DNA of 64,000 bases, from positions 1,006,784 to 1,070,783 of the forward strand of contig NZ_SCIN01000001.1 of assembly GCF_004101245.1 (NCBI RefSeq). The letters run 5' to 3'. A program made the position numbers and the translations under genes. Of the stretch, positions 33,904 through 43,229 are shown in pieces. The DNA is from Sphingomonas sp. UV9 (GTDB lineage: Bacteria > Pseudomonadota > Alphaproteobacteria > Sphingomonadales > Sphingomonadaceae). Under the pieces are notes generated by a model. It was not told where the DNA came from. It worked only from the letters and a program-made list of their open reading frames with translations, and did no database searches. Positions within the stretch are counted from its first letter, which is position 1, and each line of letters begins with the position of its first letter.

Positions 33904-34722
33904 CTAGCGCGCTGCGGCGGCCATTTCGGCGTTGCGGCGTTCGGACGCGGCAAGTGTCGCGGTCAGCAGCGCGACCAGCGCCTCGTCGCGGTCGAGCACG
34001 TTCATGCCTTCGCGGGTCGAACCGCCAGGACTGGCGACGCGGTCGGCCAGCACGGCGGGCGAGACGTCGGCGTCGGCGGCCATGATGGCGGCGCCCTCCA
34101 GCGTGGCGATCGCGAGACGGGCGGCCTGGTCTGTCGGTAGCCCCAGCGCCGCGCCCGCCTTGGCAAGCGCGTCGGCGAAGCGGAACACGAAGCCGGGGCC
34201 GCAGCCCGCCAGCGCAGTCACCGCATCGAAATGCGCCTCGTCGGCGATCCATTCATAGTGCCCCAACGGGCGTGCAAAGGCTTCCGCGGCCGCGATGGCC
34301 TCTTCGGACGCATCGCGGGCGTAGAGCGACGTCACGCCCTTGCCGATCGCGACCGGAAGGTTGGGCATCGCACGGACGATCGTGTCAGCCTCGAACCGCT
34401 CGGCAAGCGCCGCATGATCGACACCGGCAAGGATCGACAGCAATAGCTTCGGGGCGCCGTTCATCGATGCCAGCAACGCCTGCGCCGCTTCGATCTGCTG
34501 CGGCTTGAGCGCCAGCATCAGCGTCGCGGGGGCATCCTCGTCGGGTAGCGCGGTCAGCGAGCGAACGCCGTCAGGTGCACCCTTCCCGCTCCGCGTGATT
34601 ACCGTAACGGTCGCGGGATCGAGCCCGGCGGCGATCCAGCGCCGCAGCATCGCCCCACCCATGTTGCCACAACCGATTAGCCACAGCGGGCCGGTCGGGA
34701 AGTCCTTGGCCGGAAACCCCAT
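33904..34722 (-). CDS. proC: Pyrroline-5-carboxylate reductase
   Basis: The 272-residue NADPH enzyme has the Rossmann start LWLIGCGNMGGAMLRRW, ALKPQQIE, the core ILAGVDHAAL, VRAMPNLPVAIGKGVT, and the C-terminal signature GCGPGFVFRFADALAKAG and ASPGGSTREGMNVLD. It makes proline from P5C. The start at 34722 (MGFPAKD) follows the YbjN-like stop by 2 bp, so the two are co-transcribed. Length is typical (about 270). Confidence 0.95.
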   Translation of the reverse strand: MGFPAKDFPTGPLWLIGCGNMGGAMLRRWIAAGLDPATVTVITRSGKGAPDGVRSLTALPDEDAPATLMLALKPQQIEAAQALLASMNGAPKLLLSILAGVDHAALAERFEADTIVRAMPNLPVAIGKGVTSLYARDASEEAIAAAEAFARPLGHYEWIADEAHFDAVTALAGCGPGFVFRFADALAKAGAALGLPTDQAARLAIATLEGAAIMAADADVSPAVLADRVASPGGSTREGMNVLDRDEALVALLTATLAASERRNAEMAAAAR

Positions 34723-34724
34723 GC

Positions 34725-35231
34725 TCAAGCCTCGCCGTGCGTTTCGATCAGCGCAGCAGCGATCGCGTCCTTGGGACTCTTGCCGCCCCAGAGGACGAAC
34801 TGGAACACCGGGTAGAAGCGCTCGCACTCCTCGATCGCCGATTCGACGAGCAGTTCGGCGGCCTCCAGCGACATCGTCCCGTCATCGCCACCGTCGACCA
34901 TCGCCGCATGGCGGAACAGCAAGATGCCGCTCGACGACCAAAGTTCGAAATGCCCGATCCACAGTTGTTCGTTGACGAGCCCGATCGTCTCATAGACCGC
35001 CTGGCGGCGCTCGTCGGGCACCTTGATGTCGGGAAACGCAAGGAATTGCAGGACGCTGTCGTCCTCGCGCCACAGCGCGCGCAGCTCGTACGTCGTCCAG
35101 CTTCCCTTGACCGTCGCGACGATCTCGTCGTCGTGACGCTCATGCTCCCAGCCATGCGCAGCGTAATAGCTTTCGAGCATGTCGATCGGGGCGGCGTCTT
35201 CGTGGTCGTGATCTACTTGGTCGAGCATCAT
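34725..35231 (-). CDS. YbjN domain-containing protein
   Basis: A 168-residue acidic protein of the YbjN family: DMLESYYAAHGWEHERHDDEIVATVKGSW, LFRHAAMVDGGDDGTMSLEAAELLVESAIEECERFYPVFQFVLWGGKSP. In E. coli YbjN affects stress tolerance; in alphaproteobacteria the gene commonly sits beside proC and ubiK as here. The start at 35231 (or the adjacent ATG at 35228) removes a non-conserved upstream frame. The molecular role is unknown. Confidence 0.88.
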   Translation of the reverse strand: MMLDQVDHDHEDAAPIDMLESYYAAHGWEHERHDDEIVATVKGSWTTYELRALWREDDSVLQFLAFPDIKVPDERRQAVYETIGLVNEQLWIGHFELWSSSGILLFRHAAMVDGGDDGTMSLEAAELLVESAIEECERFYPVFQFVLWGGKSPKDAIAAALIETHGEA

Positions 35232-35328
35232 AGGGTCCTGGCGGTCCTTATCACACGACAAAGGGTGCCGAGGCAAAAATGCTTCGGCAACCCCATCGAA
35301 CCCGTTTGTGCGGAAAACTGTGGAAAAG

Positions 35329-35616
35329 TCAGTCGACCGACGCCCCGGCCGGCGCATGAACTGTCGATTGCGACTCGAACTTGGCTTCGAGCGCATCAAG
35401 ACGGGCCTTCAATACGTCATTCTCGTCCCGCGCTGCGGCGGCCATGGTCTTGACCGCGTCGAACTCTTCGCGGCTGACGAAGTCGAGACCGCCGAGCCAT
35501 TCGCGCGCCCGCTCGCGCGCGCCCGAGCCAGCCTCGCGACCGACGCCCGCAAGCGTACCGGCCGCGCCGTTCAGGACCTTGACGATATCGTCGAACACGC
35601 GGTTTTCGGACTGCAT
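35329..35616 (-). CDS. ubiK: UbiK-type ubiquinone-synthesis accessory factor
   Basis: The 95-residue protein has the YqiC/UbiK form: an N-terminal amphipathic helix (NRVFDDIVKVLNGAAGTLAGVG), a central REW turn (ERAREWLGGLDFVSREEFDAVKTM) and a C-terminal coiled coil (ENDVLKARLDALEAKFES). In E. coli it trimerises and brings UbiJ lipid-binding to the Ubi complex. The start at 35616 gives the family-like beginning. It follows the TspO gene by 28 bp. Confidence 0.87.
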   Translation of the reverse strand: MQSENRVFDDIVKVLNGAAGTLAGVGREAGSGARERAREWLGGLDFVSREEFDAVKTMAAAARDENDVLKARLDALEAKFESQSTVHAPAGASVD

Positions 35617-35644
35617 TGCTTCTAATTCCCGTGAGATCAGTTCG

Positions 35645-36196
35645 TCACAGCATCTGGGACGTATGGTCGGCGGGTGCAAGGGTTTCGGCACCGGGGTTCA
35701 ACTGCCCGATGCTGAACGCGAGCACCCCGGCAAAGCTGATCCACACCATGTACGGTACCATCAGCCACGCTGCGGCAGGCCGGATCCGTGCGAAAATGAC
35801 GGTGGCAGCGATCGATAGCGCCAGCATCCCGACGATCACGAGCACCGACAGCCCGATCCTGTGCGCACCAAAGAACGTCGGCGTCCAAGTAAGGTTCAAG
35901 GCGAACTGCGCGACGAACAGCGCGACGGCGAGCCCACGCAACCGCGCACCTCGCGCGTTGAGGATCAGCGCGATCGCCAACCCGAGCATGATATAGAGCG
36001 TCGTCCAGACGACCGGGAACACCCAGCCCGGCGGGTTCAGTGCGGGTTTGGCGAGCGCCGTGTACCACGCATTGTCACTGCCGACCGATACGGACTGGCC
36101 GGCCGCAAGGCCGAGCAGCAGGATCAGGGGCACGGTCACGACCGCCCAGCGGAGGAACGACATCCTCAACTGGCCCTTCGAAGCGATACCGCCCAC
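35645..36196 (-). CDS. tspO: TspO/MBR-family tryptophan-rich sensory protein
   Basis: A 183-residue membrane protein with five helices and the TspO patterns WYTALAKPALNPPGWVFPVVWTTLY and LNLTWTPTFFGAHR. TspO proteins bind tetrapyrroles and influence photosensitivity and stress. A GTG start at 36196 is chosen because GGAAGGA lies 5 nt upstream; ATG 36163 is the alternative and would give 172 residues. It precedes ubiK on the same strand. Confidence 0.9.
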   Translation of the reverse strand: MGGIASKGQLRMSFLRWAVVTVPLILLLGLAAGQSVSVGSDNAWYTALAKPALNPPGWVFPVVWTTLYIMLGLAIALILNARGARLRGLAVALFVAQFALNLTWTPTFFGAHRIGLSVLVIVGMLALSIAATVIFARIRPAAAWLMVPYMVWISFAGVLAFSIGQLNPGAETLAPADHTSQML

Positions 36197-36331
36197 ACAC
36201 GTCCTTCCGTCTCTACGCGGGCACGTCCTGCCGCGCGCTTGGCGATCCGTAAACCATGAGTACGAAGGAATCGTTCCGCTAGTGGTTCATTCCGGCACGG
36301 TGGCAGGTACTCGGAGCGACGCCCCCCTCGT

Positions 36332-36361
36332 CCGTCATCCTGACGAAAGTCAGAATGACGG
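36332..36361. repeat. Short palindromic repeat (ccgtcatcctgacgaaagtc type)
   Basis: CCGTCATCCTGACG and the mirrored half GTCAGAATGACGG form a hairpin with one mismatch. The same motif type (CATCCTGA...TCAGGATG) is frequent in sphingomonad intergenic DNA. It overlaps the last codons and stop of tlyA and may act as a transcript end. Confidence 0.55.
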
Positions 36362-37138
36362 CGTGGATGTGGGTGGTGTTGCGTCTTCCGATTGGCCACC
36401 CTGCGCCGAATGCAGCGCAGCGATCAGGAACTCGACATTGCCTTCAGGACCAGTGATCGGGCTCTCGACTACACCTTCGACGTGCCACCCCTGCGCGGTT
36501 AGCCACGCCCCGACCTCGTCGCACACCCGCCGATGGATCGCGGTGTCGCGCACGACGCCGCCCTTCCCCACTTCCTCGCGCCCCGCCTCGAACTGCGGCT
36601 TCACGAGCGCCATCAGCCTTGCGTCGGGCTTGGCAAAGCTCATCGGCCGTTCGAGCACCTTTGCCAGGCCGATAAAGCTCGCGTCGCACACGATAAGGTC
36701 TACGGCTTCCGGAATATGCGCGGGCGTCAGGATCCGGGCGCTCGTTTGCTCATGGACGATGACGCGGTCGTCCTGACGCAGCGACCACGCAAGCTGGTTT
36801 GTGCCGCTATCGACCGCGTACACCTTGGCCGCACCATTCTTGAGCAGCACGTCGGTAAAACCGCCGGTCGACGAGCCGACATCGATCGCCACCGCCCCCG
36901 TCACGTCCCAACCGAAATGCACCAAGCCATGCGCGAGCTTGATCCCGCCGCGCGAAACCCAGGGATGATCGCGCCCGCGCACGTCGAGCACGACATCGTC
37001 CGCCAGCGTCTGGCCGGGCTTGTCGACCTTCTTGGTGCCCGCGAAGACAAGGCCCGCCATGATCAGCGCCTGCGCCCGCGTCCGCGACTCGACCAGCCCT
37101 CTGTCGACCAGCATCTGGTCCGCGCGCAATTTTCCCAT
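36350..37138 (-). CDS. tlyA: TlyA-family 16S/23S rRNA 2'-O-methyltransferase
   Basis: The 262-residue protein has an N-terminal S4 RNA-binding domain (RADQMLVDRGLVESRTRAQALIMAGLVF) and an FtsJ-like SAM domain with motif I (AIDVGSSTGGFTDVLL), YAVDSGTNQLAW and LIVCDASFI. TlyA methylates cytidines of rRNA; it is a known determinant of capreomycin susceptibility in mycobacteria. The start at 37138 (MGKLRAD) begins directly with the S4 domain; the longer frame upstream is a shadow. Confidence 0.9.
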   Translation of the reverse strand: MGKLRADQMLVDRGLVESRTRAQALIMAGLVFAGTKKVDKPGQTLADDVVLDVRGRDHPWVSRGGIKLAHGLVHFGWDVTGAVAIDVGSSTGGFTDVLLKNGAAKVYAVDSGTNQLAWSLRQDDRVIVHEQTSARILTPAHIPEAVDLIVCDASFIGLAKVLERPMSFAKPDARLMALVKPQFEAGREEVGKGGVVRDTAIHRRVCDEVGAWLTAQGWHVEGVVESPITGPEGNVEFLIAALHSAQGGQSEDATPPTSTPSF

Positions 37139-37321
37139 ACCCCGCCTATCGCGCCGCAATCCGGCCGCCGCAAGCTGTCTTCCTTTCGCCGCAACACCAT
37201 TGCCCATTAGATCAGTAGGATTAGCTTTGGGTTCGGGGAGCGAAGCCGGACGGCGTCCCCTAGAGCGTCGTTCGGCTACGCTCTCCACCCTAGAACGGGG
37301 TCTTGGAGAAGGAGAAATGCC

Positions 37322-37993
37322 GTGGGTAGTTTCGCACCGTATGAGTCCGTCCAGCCGACCATCCTCACCGTGCCGGGCCTCGGCGGCTCCGGCCCCTCGC
37401 ACTGGCAGACGCTGTGGGAAGAGGCGCGCCCCGATACCGTGCGCGTCGAACTCGGCATGTGGAACACGCCACACCGCAACGCCTGGGTCACGCGGCTCGA
37501 TGAGGCGATCCGTCGTGCCGATGCGCCGGTTATCCTGGCCGCACACAGTCTCGGGTGCCTAGCGGTAGCATGGTGGGCCGAACTCAGCCCGCAGCCCTAT
37601 GGCTGGCCGGTCGCCGGCGCGCTGCTGGTTGCCCCCGCCGATGTCGAGCGTTACGGCGCGCAGGCCGAACTCAAAGGCTTCTCCCCCACACCGCGGACAC
37701 CCTTGCCCTTCCCCTCGATCGTGGTCGCCAGCTGCGACGATCCCTGGGCGACGCCCGACCGCGCGCACAGCATGGCGGCGGACTGGGGCAGCCACTTCGT
37801 CGACGCGGGCCCGCAGGGGCATCTGAACGCGGCGAGCGGGATCGGTTGGTGGCGTGAAGGGCAGGATCTGCTGGAGCGCGTGATCGCCGCGAGTGGCAAT
37901 GGCCGGGGGCAGCCCCTGCCGCCTAGCCAGGCGCGATCGATCTTGGCGGTCAGCGCGACGGACGCCGCGCACACCCACTATCTTGGCGGGTGA
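37322..37993 (+). CDS. RBBP9/YdeN-family alpha/beta hydrolase
   Basis: The 223-residue protein contains LTVPGLGGSGPSHWQTLWEE, the nucleophile elbow AAHSLGCLAVAWW, the DDPWATPDRAHSMA acid loop and the histidine in DAGPQGHLNAASG, the pattern of the RBBP9/YdeN serine hydrolases. Start is GTG 37322, following GAAGGAGA. Substrate is unknown. It is divergent from tlyA with 183 bp between, and a palindromic repeat follows its stop. Confidence 0.85.
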   Translation: MGSFAPYESVQPTILTVPGLGGSGPSHWQTLWEEARPDTVRVELGMWNTPHRNAWVTRLDEAIRRADAPVILAAHSLGCLAVAWWAELSPQPYGWPVAGALLVAPADVERYGAQAELKGFSPTPRTPLPFPSIVVASCDDPWATPDRAHSMAADWGSHFVDAGPQGHLNAASGIGWWREGQDLLERVIAASGNGRGQPLPPSQARSILAVSATDAAHTHYLGG

Positions 37994-38010
37994 CGGGATG
38001 CGCTCCAAAC

Positions 38011-38116
38011 ACCACCCCGGCGAAGGCCGGGGCCCAATTGGGAAACGCGGCTGATCAGCGTCTGCACTAGGTTACAACAACCTCACCAATTGGGCCCCCG
38101 CCTCCGCCGGGGTGGT
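38011..38116. repeat. Intergenic palindromic element, family A copy 1
   Basis: Left arm accaccccggcgaaggccgg with ggcccaattggg is mirrored by ccaattgggcccccgcctcc with gccggggtggt about 73 bp later. It is the first of three similar elements here (others at 55330 and 62871). It lies between two convergent genes, a place that suits a transcription end. Confidence 0.75.
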
Positions 38117-38122
38117 GGTGAA

Positions 38123-38290
38123 CTACGGGATTCGCGATCCGTCTTGATCGAAAAGCTCGGGATTAGCCGCCTGCTCGGCTTTCGCCGCCGCCAGGCCACC
38201 CCGCATCCGTCGCCACATCGCGATATTCAGCGACACCATAACGATCACCGCCAGCGCGATGATGACGATCGCCTTGGTCGGCCCGGTCAT
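38123..38290 (-). CDS. Small single-helix membrane protein downstream of dxs
   Basis: A 55-residue protein with one membrane helix (residues about 6-26, [21 protein letters not shown]), a basic turn (RRMR) and a charged tail (FDQDGSRIP). It begins in the stop codon of dxs (ATGA overlap), so it is translated from the dxs transcript. I do not recognise a family. The positive-inside rule places the C-terminus in the cytoplasm. It is too short for common ORF cut-offs. Confidence 0.65.
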   Translation of the reverse strand: MTGPTKAIVIIALAVIVMVSLNIAMWRRMRGGLAAAKAEQAANPELFDQDGSRIP

Positions 38291-40215
38291 GCGCGGGCTT
38301 CGGCGACTCCGCCCGAATTGTGGCGAAGCGCCTTGAGCACGGTATCGACCAGCGCGGTCGCGTCGAGCCCGGCCTCGGCATATTGGACCTCGGGCTTGTC
38401 CTGGTCCTGATAAACGTCGGGCAGGCGCAACGTGCGAAGCTTGAGCCCGCCGTCGATCAGCCCCTCGTCGGACGCCATCGTCAACACATGCGCACCAAAA
38501 CCACCGACCGAGTTCTCCTCGATCGTCACCGCGACCTCATGCGTGGTGAGCAGCTTGCGGATCAGGTCGACGTCGAGCGGCTTGGCGAAGCGCAGATCGG
38601 CGACCGTGGTCGACAAGCCCTTCGCCTCGAGCACATCGGCGGCCTTGAGCGCCTCTTCGAGCCGGGTGCCCAGCGACAGGATCGCCACGGTCTTGCCCTT
38701 GCCCTCGCGGACGATGCGGCCCTTGCCGATCTCGAGCAGTTCGGGAACCTCGGGCAGCCCGACACCGGTACCGTTGCCACGCGGATACCGGACCGCGATC
38801 GGCCCGCTGTCGTGCTGTGCCGCGGTGTGCGTCATGTGGACCAGCTCGGCCTCGTCCGCCGCCGCCATCACGACGAAGTTCGGCAGCGTCGCCAGATACG
38901 TGACGTCGAACGATCCGGCATGAGTCGCGCCGTCTGCACCGACCAGCCCGGCACGGTCGATCGCGAACCGCACAGGCAGGTTCTGGATCGCCACGTCGTG
39001 AACGACCTGATCGTACGCACGTTGGAGGAACGTCGAATAAATCGCGCAGAACGGCCGCATGCCCTGCGCGGCAAGGCCCGCTGCGAACGTCACGCCATGC
39101 TGCTCAGCGATGCCGACGTCGAAGAAGCGGTCGGGATACGCCTTGGCGAACGCGTCCAGCCCGGTACCCGACGGCATCGCCGCGGTGATCGCGCAAATCC
39201 GGTCGTCCTTGGCGGCCTCGGCGACGAGCTGCGCGCCGAACACGTTCTGGTATTGCGGCGGCCCCGGCGGTGCCTTGGTCTGCACGCCCGAGATCACGTC
39301 GAACTTCTGGACGCCGTGATATTTGTCCGCGGCGGCCTCGGCGGGCGCATAGCCCTTGCCCTTCTTGGTGACGACATGGACGAGGATCGGCCCCTCCTCC
39401 GCGTCACGCACATTCTCGAGCACCGGGATCAGATGGTCGAGATTGTGACCGTCGATCGGCCCGACATAGTAAAAGCCCAGCTCCTCGAACAGCGTGCCGC
39501 CCATCGTCATCCCGCGCGCGAACTCGTCGGTTTTCCGCGCGGCGTTGTGGAACGGCCGCGGCAGGCGCCGCGCGAGCTTCTTGGCAAGTTCGCGCATCCC
39601 GAGGAATTCGCGACTCGACACCATGCGCGACAGGTATGCCGACAGCCCACCCACCGGCGGCGCGATCGACATGTCGTTGTCGTTGAGGATCACGACCAGG
39701 CGATTACCCGCCTGCTCGGCGTTGTTCATCGCCTCGTACGCCATGCCCGCGGACATCGCGCCGTCGCCGATCACCGCGATACCCTTGCCAGGCGTACCCG
39801 CGATCTTGTTGGCGACCGCAAAGCCGAGCGCCGCCGAAATGGACGTGGAGGAATGCGCCGCGCCGAACGGGTCGTACTCGCTCTCGCTCCGCTTGGTGAA
39901 GCCGCTAAGGCCACCGCCCTGCCGCAGCGTCCGAATCCGATCGCGTCGGCCGGTGAGAATCTTGTGCGGATAGCATTGGTGCCCGACGTCCCACACCAGC
40001 CGGTCCCGCGGCGTATCGAAGACATAGTGGATCGCGGTGGTCAGCTCGACCACGCCCAGCCCGGAGCCGAGATGGCCGCCGGTGGTCCCGACCGCGGAAA
40101 TCGTCTCGGTGCGCAGTTCGTCGGCGAGTTGTCGAAGTTGCTCCGGCTTCAGCTTGCGGAGGTCGTCGGGCGTCGAAACGGTGTCGAGCAGCGGGGTCGC
40201 GGGAAGGTCGGCCAT
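38287..40215 (-). CDS. dxs: 1-deoxy-D-xylulose-5-phosphate synthase
   Basis: The 642-residue thiamine-diphosphate enzyme starts the MEP isoprenoid pathway from pyruvate and glyceraldehyde phosphate. Visible features are the substrate loop [30 protein letters not shown], the ThDP motif [17 protein letters not shown] with [12 protein letters not shown], and the pyrimidine-domain [18 protein letters not shown]. Length is standard. The upstream 91 bp spacer separates it from a divergent acetyltransferase. The long frame on the opposite strand is a shadow. Confidence 0.97.
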   Translation of the reverse strand: MADLPATPLLDTVSTPDDLRKLKPEQLRQLADELRTETISAVGTTGGHLGSGLGVVELTTAIHYVFDTPRDRLVWDVGHQCYPHKILTGRRDRIRTLRQGGGLSGFTKRSESEYDPFGAAHSSTSISAALGFAVANKIAGTPGKGIAVIGDGAMSAGMAYEAMNNAEQAGNRLVVILNDNDMSIAPPVGGLSAYLSRMVSSREFLGMRELAKKLARRLPRPFHNAARKTDEFARGMTMGGTLFEELGFYYVGPIDGHNLDHLIPVLENVRDAEEGPILVHVVTKKGKGYAPAEAAADKYHGVQKFDVISGVQTKAPPGPPQYQNVFGAQLVAEAAKDDRICAITAAMPSGTGLDAFAKAYPDRFFDVGIAEQHGVTFAAGLAAQGMRPFCAIYSTFLQRAYDQVVHDVAIQNLPVRFAIDRAGLVGADGATHAGSFDVTYLATLPNFVVMAAADEAELVHMTHTAAQHDSGPIAVRYPRGNGTGVGLPEVPELLEIGKGRIVREGKGKTVAILSLGTRLEEALKAADVLEAKGLSTTVADLRFAKPLDVDLIRKLLTTHEVAVTIEENSVGGFGAHVLTMASDEGLIDGGLKLRTLRLPDVYQDQDKPEVQYAEAGLDATALVDTVLKALRHNSGGVAEARA

Positions 40216-40306
40216 CGCACCGGCTTAATGCAGCGCGTGGATCGTGTCGATTGTTACCGTCGCATGGCGGTAGTATTCACACGGAAATTGCTCTGGATCT
40301 GCATTC

Positions 40307-40861
40307 ATGGACTTTACGCACCGTGTCGCGACCGACGCCGACATTCCCGCGATCGCCGCGCTGATGGCACGGGCGATCGGCGAATTGCAGGCAGGCTTCC
40401 TGACGCCCGCGCAGGTCGTCGCCAGCCGCGCGGTGATGGGGCTGGATACGCAGTTAATCGCCGACGGCACCTATCTTCTCGTGACGAGCGCGGACGGTCG
40501 CCTTGCAAGCTGCGGCGGTTGGAGCCGGCGCGCGACACTGTACGGCGGCGATCACAGTACGTCGTTGCGCGATTCGGCTATGCTCGACCCGGCACGCGAC
40601 GCGGCGCGGATCAGGGCGATGTACACCGATCCCGATTTCACGCGGCGTGGTGTCGGTCGACTGGTACTGTCGATCTGCGAGGCAGCAGCGCGAAACGCCG
40701 GCTTTGCGCGCGCCGAGATGATGGCGACGTTGGCTGGCGAGCCGCTCTATCGGGCCTGCGGGTATCTGCCGATCGAGCGGATCGAGACTCCCGGCGATGT
40801 CGCCGTGCCGATGATCCGGATGGGCAAAACGCTAACGCAGGGCTCGAACTGGCCGCCTTAG
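40307..40861 (+). CDS. GNAT-family N-acetyltransferase
   Basis: The 184-residue protein has the GNAT fold: an N-terminal strand-helix (HRVATDADIPAIAALMARAI), the acetyl-CoA loop in FTRRGVGRLVLSICE, and a C-terminal PLYRACGYLPIERIE. Substrate is unknown; a small molecule or protein N-terminus is possible. It is convergent with zur; the stops overlap by 4 bp. Confidence 0.87.
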   Translation: MDFTHRVATDADIPAIAALMARAIGELQAGFLTPAQVVASRAVMGLDTQLIADGTYLLVTSADGRLASCGGWSRRATLYGGDHSTSLRDSAMLDPARDAARIRAMYTDPDFTRRGVGRLVLSICEAAARNAGFARAEMMATLAGEPLYRACGYLPIERIETPGDVAVPMIRMGKTLTQGSNWPP

Positions 40862-41325
40862 TTCGCTTCGCAGTCTGCGCAACGCCCGCGGACTTCGATC
40901 ACCGGGCGGACCGGCGAGAAGCCTGCGTCCTTGGCCGCGTTGCGAACACCGCGGGTAATGACGTCGTTATCGAGATGCGTGGTTTGCCCGCACGAGTCGC
41001 AGACCAGGAAGATACAGTCGTGCAGGCAGTCCGGATGCGCGTTGGCGACATACGCGTTTGCGCTCTCGACCCGCCGCGCGAGGTTGGCGCCGACGAACAG
41101 GTCGAGGATGCGGTACACGCTGTTGGCTGCGATCCGGCGCCCCTCGGCCTTCGAGACCGCTTCGGCGATGTCGTAGGCGGAGGCTGGCTTGTCGAACCCG
41201 GCCAGCGCGGCGAACACGCTCGCCCGCATGGTCGTCCACTGCTCACCGGCCTTTTCCAACGTCGTCTGCGCGGCGGCGGTTAGGTCGGCGCCCAGCGGTT
41301 CGGTGTGTTTGTGAGCGTGCGCCAT
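40858..41325 (-). CDS. zur: Zur-type Fur-family zinc regulator
   Basis: The 155-residue Fur-family protein contains the winged helix (FDKPASAYDIAEAVSKAEGRRI, ANSVYRILDLF), the CxxC pair VCDSCG for structural zinc, and a second pair GRCADCEAN at the C-terminus. Histidines are clustered in the N-terminus (MAHAHKHTEP) and HLDNDV. These features and the neighbouring MerC-like transporter favour Zur over Fur; the metal is inference. The start at 41325 is chosen for its family-like beginning. Confidence 0.8.
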   Translation of the reverse strand: MAHAHKHTEPLGADLTAAAQTTLEKAGEQWTTMRASVFAALAGFDKPASAYDIAEAVSKAEGRRIAANSVYRILDLFVGANLARRVESANAYVANAHPDCLHDCIFLVCDSCGQTTHLDNDVITRGVRNAAKDAGFSPVRPVIEVRGRCADCEAN

Positions 41326-41366
41326 GGAGAGTGAAGTAGGATGCCGAAGGGGTTCCAGCAACCCGT

Positions 41367-41750
41367 TCAGCTATCGGCTCTTCGGTTCAGATCGTGACCG
41401 AACGCGAGCAGTCCCACCCCCACGATCGTCCACAACGTTTCGCCGCCCCCGCTATCGTGCGGCAAGGTCATTGCGCCGGCCATGATGCCGAGGCCGAGCG
41501 CACCCATCGCCGCGGGCATCATATAGCCGTGGTTCACGACGCCGCGCCCCAATGCCAGCGCACCAAGACCGATCGCGATCGTCAGCCCGACCTCGTGAAA
41601 GATAGGATCGAGCAGGAAGCCGCTCGCGGTCGACATCAGCGCGACCAGCACCGAGGTCGCCAGGCAATGCACCATGCACAAGCCGGAAAGCCCGATCGCG
41701 TAGCGATCGAGCCCGGCAAAGCGGTGGGTATGGGTGGCCGAAGGCGTCAT
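41367..41750 (-). CDS. MerC-domain small membrane protein
   Basis: A 127-residue protein with four membrane helices and the motif GLCMVHCLATSVLVALM, whose CxxxC pair is the mercury/metal-binding feature of MerC. A His-rich end (ATHTHRF) and HDSGGG loop also suggest metal contact. It lies 41 bp upstream of zur on the same strand, so both could be transcribed together and this may be a zinc-related transporter. Start 41750 follows from the loss of coding character upstream. Confidence 0.75.
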   Translation of the reverse strand: MTPSATHTHRFAGLDRYAIGLSGLCMVHCLATSVLVALMSTASGFLLDPIFHEVGLTIAIGLGALALGRGVVNHGYMMPAAMGALGLGIMAGAMTLPHDSGGGETLWTIVGVGLLAFGHDLNRRADS

Positions 41751-41781
41751 CGTCCGCCGGATATAGCCCCCTCGACGACAG

Positions 41782-41796
41782 GATACAACATTACAT
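41782..41796 (-). promoter_or_regulatory. Possible Zur-type site upstream of the MerC-like gene
   Basis: On the minus strand this reads ATGTAATGTTGTATC, an A/T-rich patch 32 bp before the gene start, in a GC-rich region. It resembles part of alphaproteobacterial Zur sites (GTAATGTTATA-type), but the second half of the palindrome is poor. I give it low weight. Confidence 0.3.
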
Positions 41797-41900
41797 CGCA
41801 TTTTTCTTGCGGGGAATTTCCGGGTTTTCAGGCGGGATTACCGCTCAAAGGTCGCGTCATACTGCCAGCGCCGCCAGCTTCTTTCCCGGCGCCCCCTCCT

Positions 41901-41961
41901 CCTTGCTCTCTCGCGAAGGCGGGAGTCCAGACTGGGCTCCCGCCTTCGCGGGAGAGCAAGG
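41901..41961. repeat. Intergenic palindromic element, family B copy 1
   Basis: ccttgctctctcgcgaaggc with gggagtccag is mirrored by actgggctcccgccttcgcg with ggagagcaagg, a nearly perfect 61-bp palindrome. Other copies are at 44467, 55228 and 62788. Just right of it, 41987-42022, a short tandem pair of catgaagcaacggcgc and catgaagcaatggcgc is seen before ctaA. Confidence 0.8.
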
Positions 41962-42051
41962 AAATGAAGTGCTGCGGTAGGCCGACAACATGAAGCAACG
42001 GCGCATCATGAAGCAATGGCGCCGAGACGCGCAAAGCACTATCTCTCGTCC

Positions 42052-43104
42052 ATGCTTCAACCCAGCGCCGCCTTTCTCACCAAAGCCCGTCCCCGTGCAG
42101 TCGCCCTGTGGCTGTACACGGTGGCGGCGCTGATCGTCGCGATGGTCGTCATCGGCGGGATCACGCGGCTGACCGAGTCGGGACTGTCGATCACGCAGTG
42201 GAAGCCGATCAGCGGGATCATCCCGCCGCTCAACGATACGCAGTGGCAGGCCGAGTTCGCCGCCTACAAGCGCATCCCCGAATATGCCGCGTTCAACGCC
42301 GACATGACGCTCGGCGGGTTCAAGGCGATCTTCTTCTGGGAATATCTCCACCGGCTCTGGGGACGGCTGATCGGCCTCGCCTTTGCGGCGCCGCTGATCT
42401 GGTTCGCGGTGCGCAGGCGGATCCCGGCCGGATACGGCTGGCGCTTGTCGGCGTTGCTCGCACTCGGCGCGTTCCAGGGCGCGATCGGCTGGTGGATGGT
42501 CGCGTCGGGCCTGTCGGTCCGTACCGACGTCAGCCATATCCGTCTCGCCGTGCATCTGCTGACCGCGCTCACGATCCTCGCGGGCATAGTATGGACCGCG
42601 CTCGACCTGATGGCGCTACACCGCAATCCGCTATCGGCCCCTGCCCGCATGATGCCCATCGCGATCGTCGCGCTGGCACTGTTGTTCGTGCAGCTGGTCT
42701 ACGGCGCGTTCACCGCCGGGCTCGACGCAGGGTACGCGTTTGCGAGCTGGCCGCTGATGGGCGACGGGCTGTTCCCCGCCGACGTGCCAATGGTCAATCC
42801 GGCCTGGAGCAACACAGTCGACAACCCGATCGTCGTGCAGTTCATCCACCGCTGGTTCGCGTTCGCCGCTGCCGCAGGGCTCATCTGGCTGGCCGTGAAG
42901 GCGACCAAGGCGGGTAGCAATGCAGGGTTCTTCGTCGTCGGGCTGGTCACGCTGCAGATCATGCTCGGGATCGCGACGCTGATGACCGGCGTGCAGATCG
43001 ATGTCGCCGTCGCGCACCAAGGCAACGCCGCGCTGCTGCTGATAGCGGCCATGTTCGCCGCACACGCCGTCGGCACAGCACCCCGCCAGAAGCAGCGGGT
43101 ATAA
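42052..43104 (+). CDS. ctaA: Heme a synthase (COX15/CtaA type)
   Basis: The 350-residue membrane enzyme oxidises heme o to heme a for aa3-type oxidases. It has eight helices with paired heme-ligand histidines (WEYLHRLWGR, VSHIRLAVHLLTA, QFIHRWFAFAA, VAVAHQGNAALLL) and the GGITRLTESGLSITQWKPISG N-terminal signature of the COX15 class. The start at 42052 gives a normal cytoplasmic N-terminus. It stands alone. Its presence shows the organism also makes heme-copper oxidase, besides the bd type. Confidence 0.95.
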   Translation: MLQPSAAFLTKARPRAVALWLYTVAALIVAMVVIGGITRLTESGLSITQWKPISGIIPPLNDTQWQAEFAAYKRIPEYAAFNADMTLGGFKAIFFWEYLHRLWGRLIGLAFAAPLIWFAVRRRIPAGYGWRLSALLALGAFQGAIGWWMVASGLSVRTDVSHIRLAVHLLTALTILAGIVWTALDLMALHRNPLSAPARMMPIAIVALALLFVQLVYGAFTAGLDAGYAFASWPLMGDGLFPADVPMVNPAWSNTVDNPIVVQFIHRWFAFAAAAGLIWLAVKATKAGSNAGFFVVGLVTLQIMLGIATLMTGVQIDVAVAHQGNAALLLIAAMFAAHAVGTAPRQKQRV

Positions 43105-43229
43105 TAATACCCGTCAGGAAACCGGCGGAAAGCTTGACTTGAAGGCGCCGTTTCAGCATTAGGCCGGCATTCGCGCTGCGGGATCCTTCCCTTGGTGCGC
43201 TTGCATTCAATCTGGAAGGTCTAACGCCC

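Noticed and set aside
38320..41283. A 987-codon open frame on the plus strand
   Set aside because: It is antisense to dxs and zur and runs across the acetyltransferase in another frame. The composition is Arg/Gln/Asp-rich as expected from a GC-rich shadow, and it has no recognisable domain.
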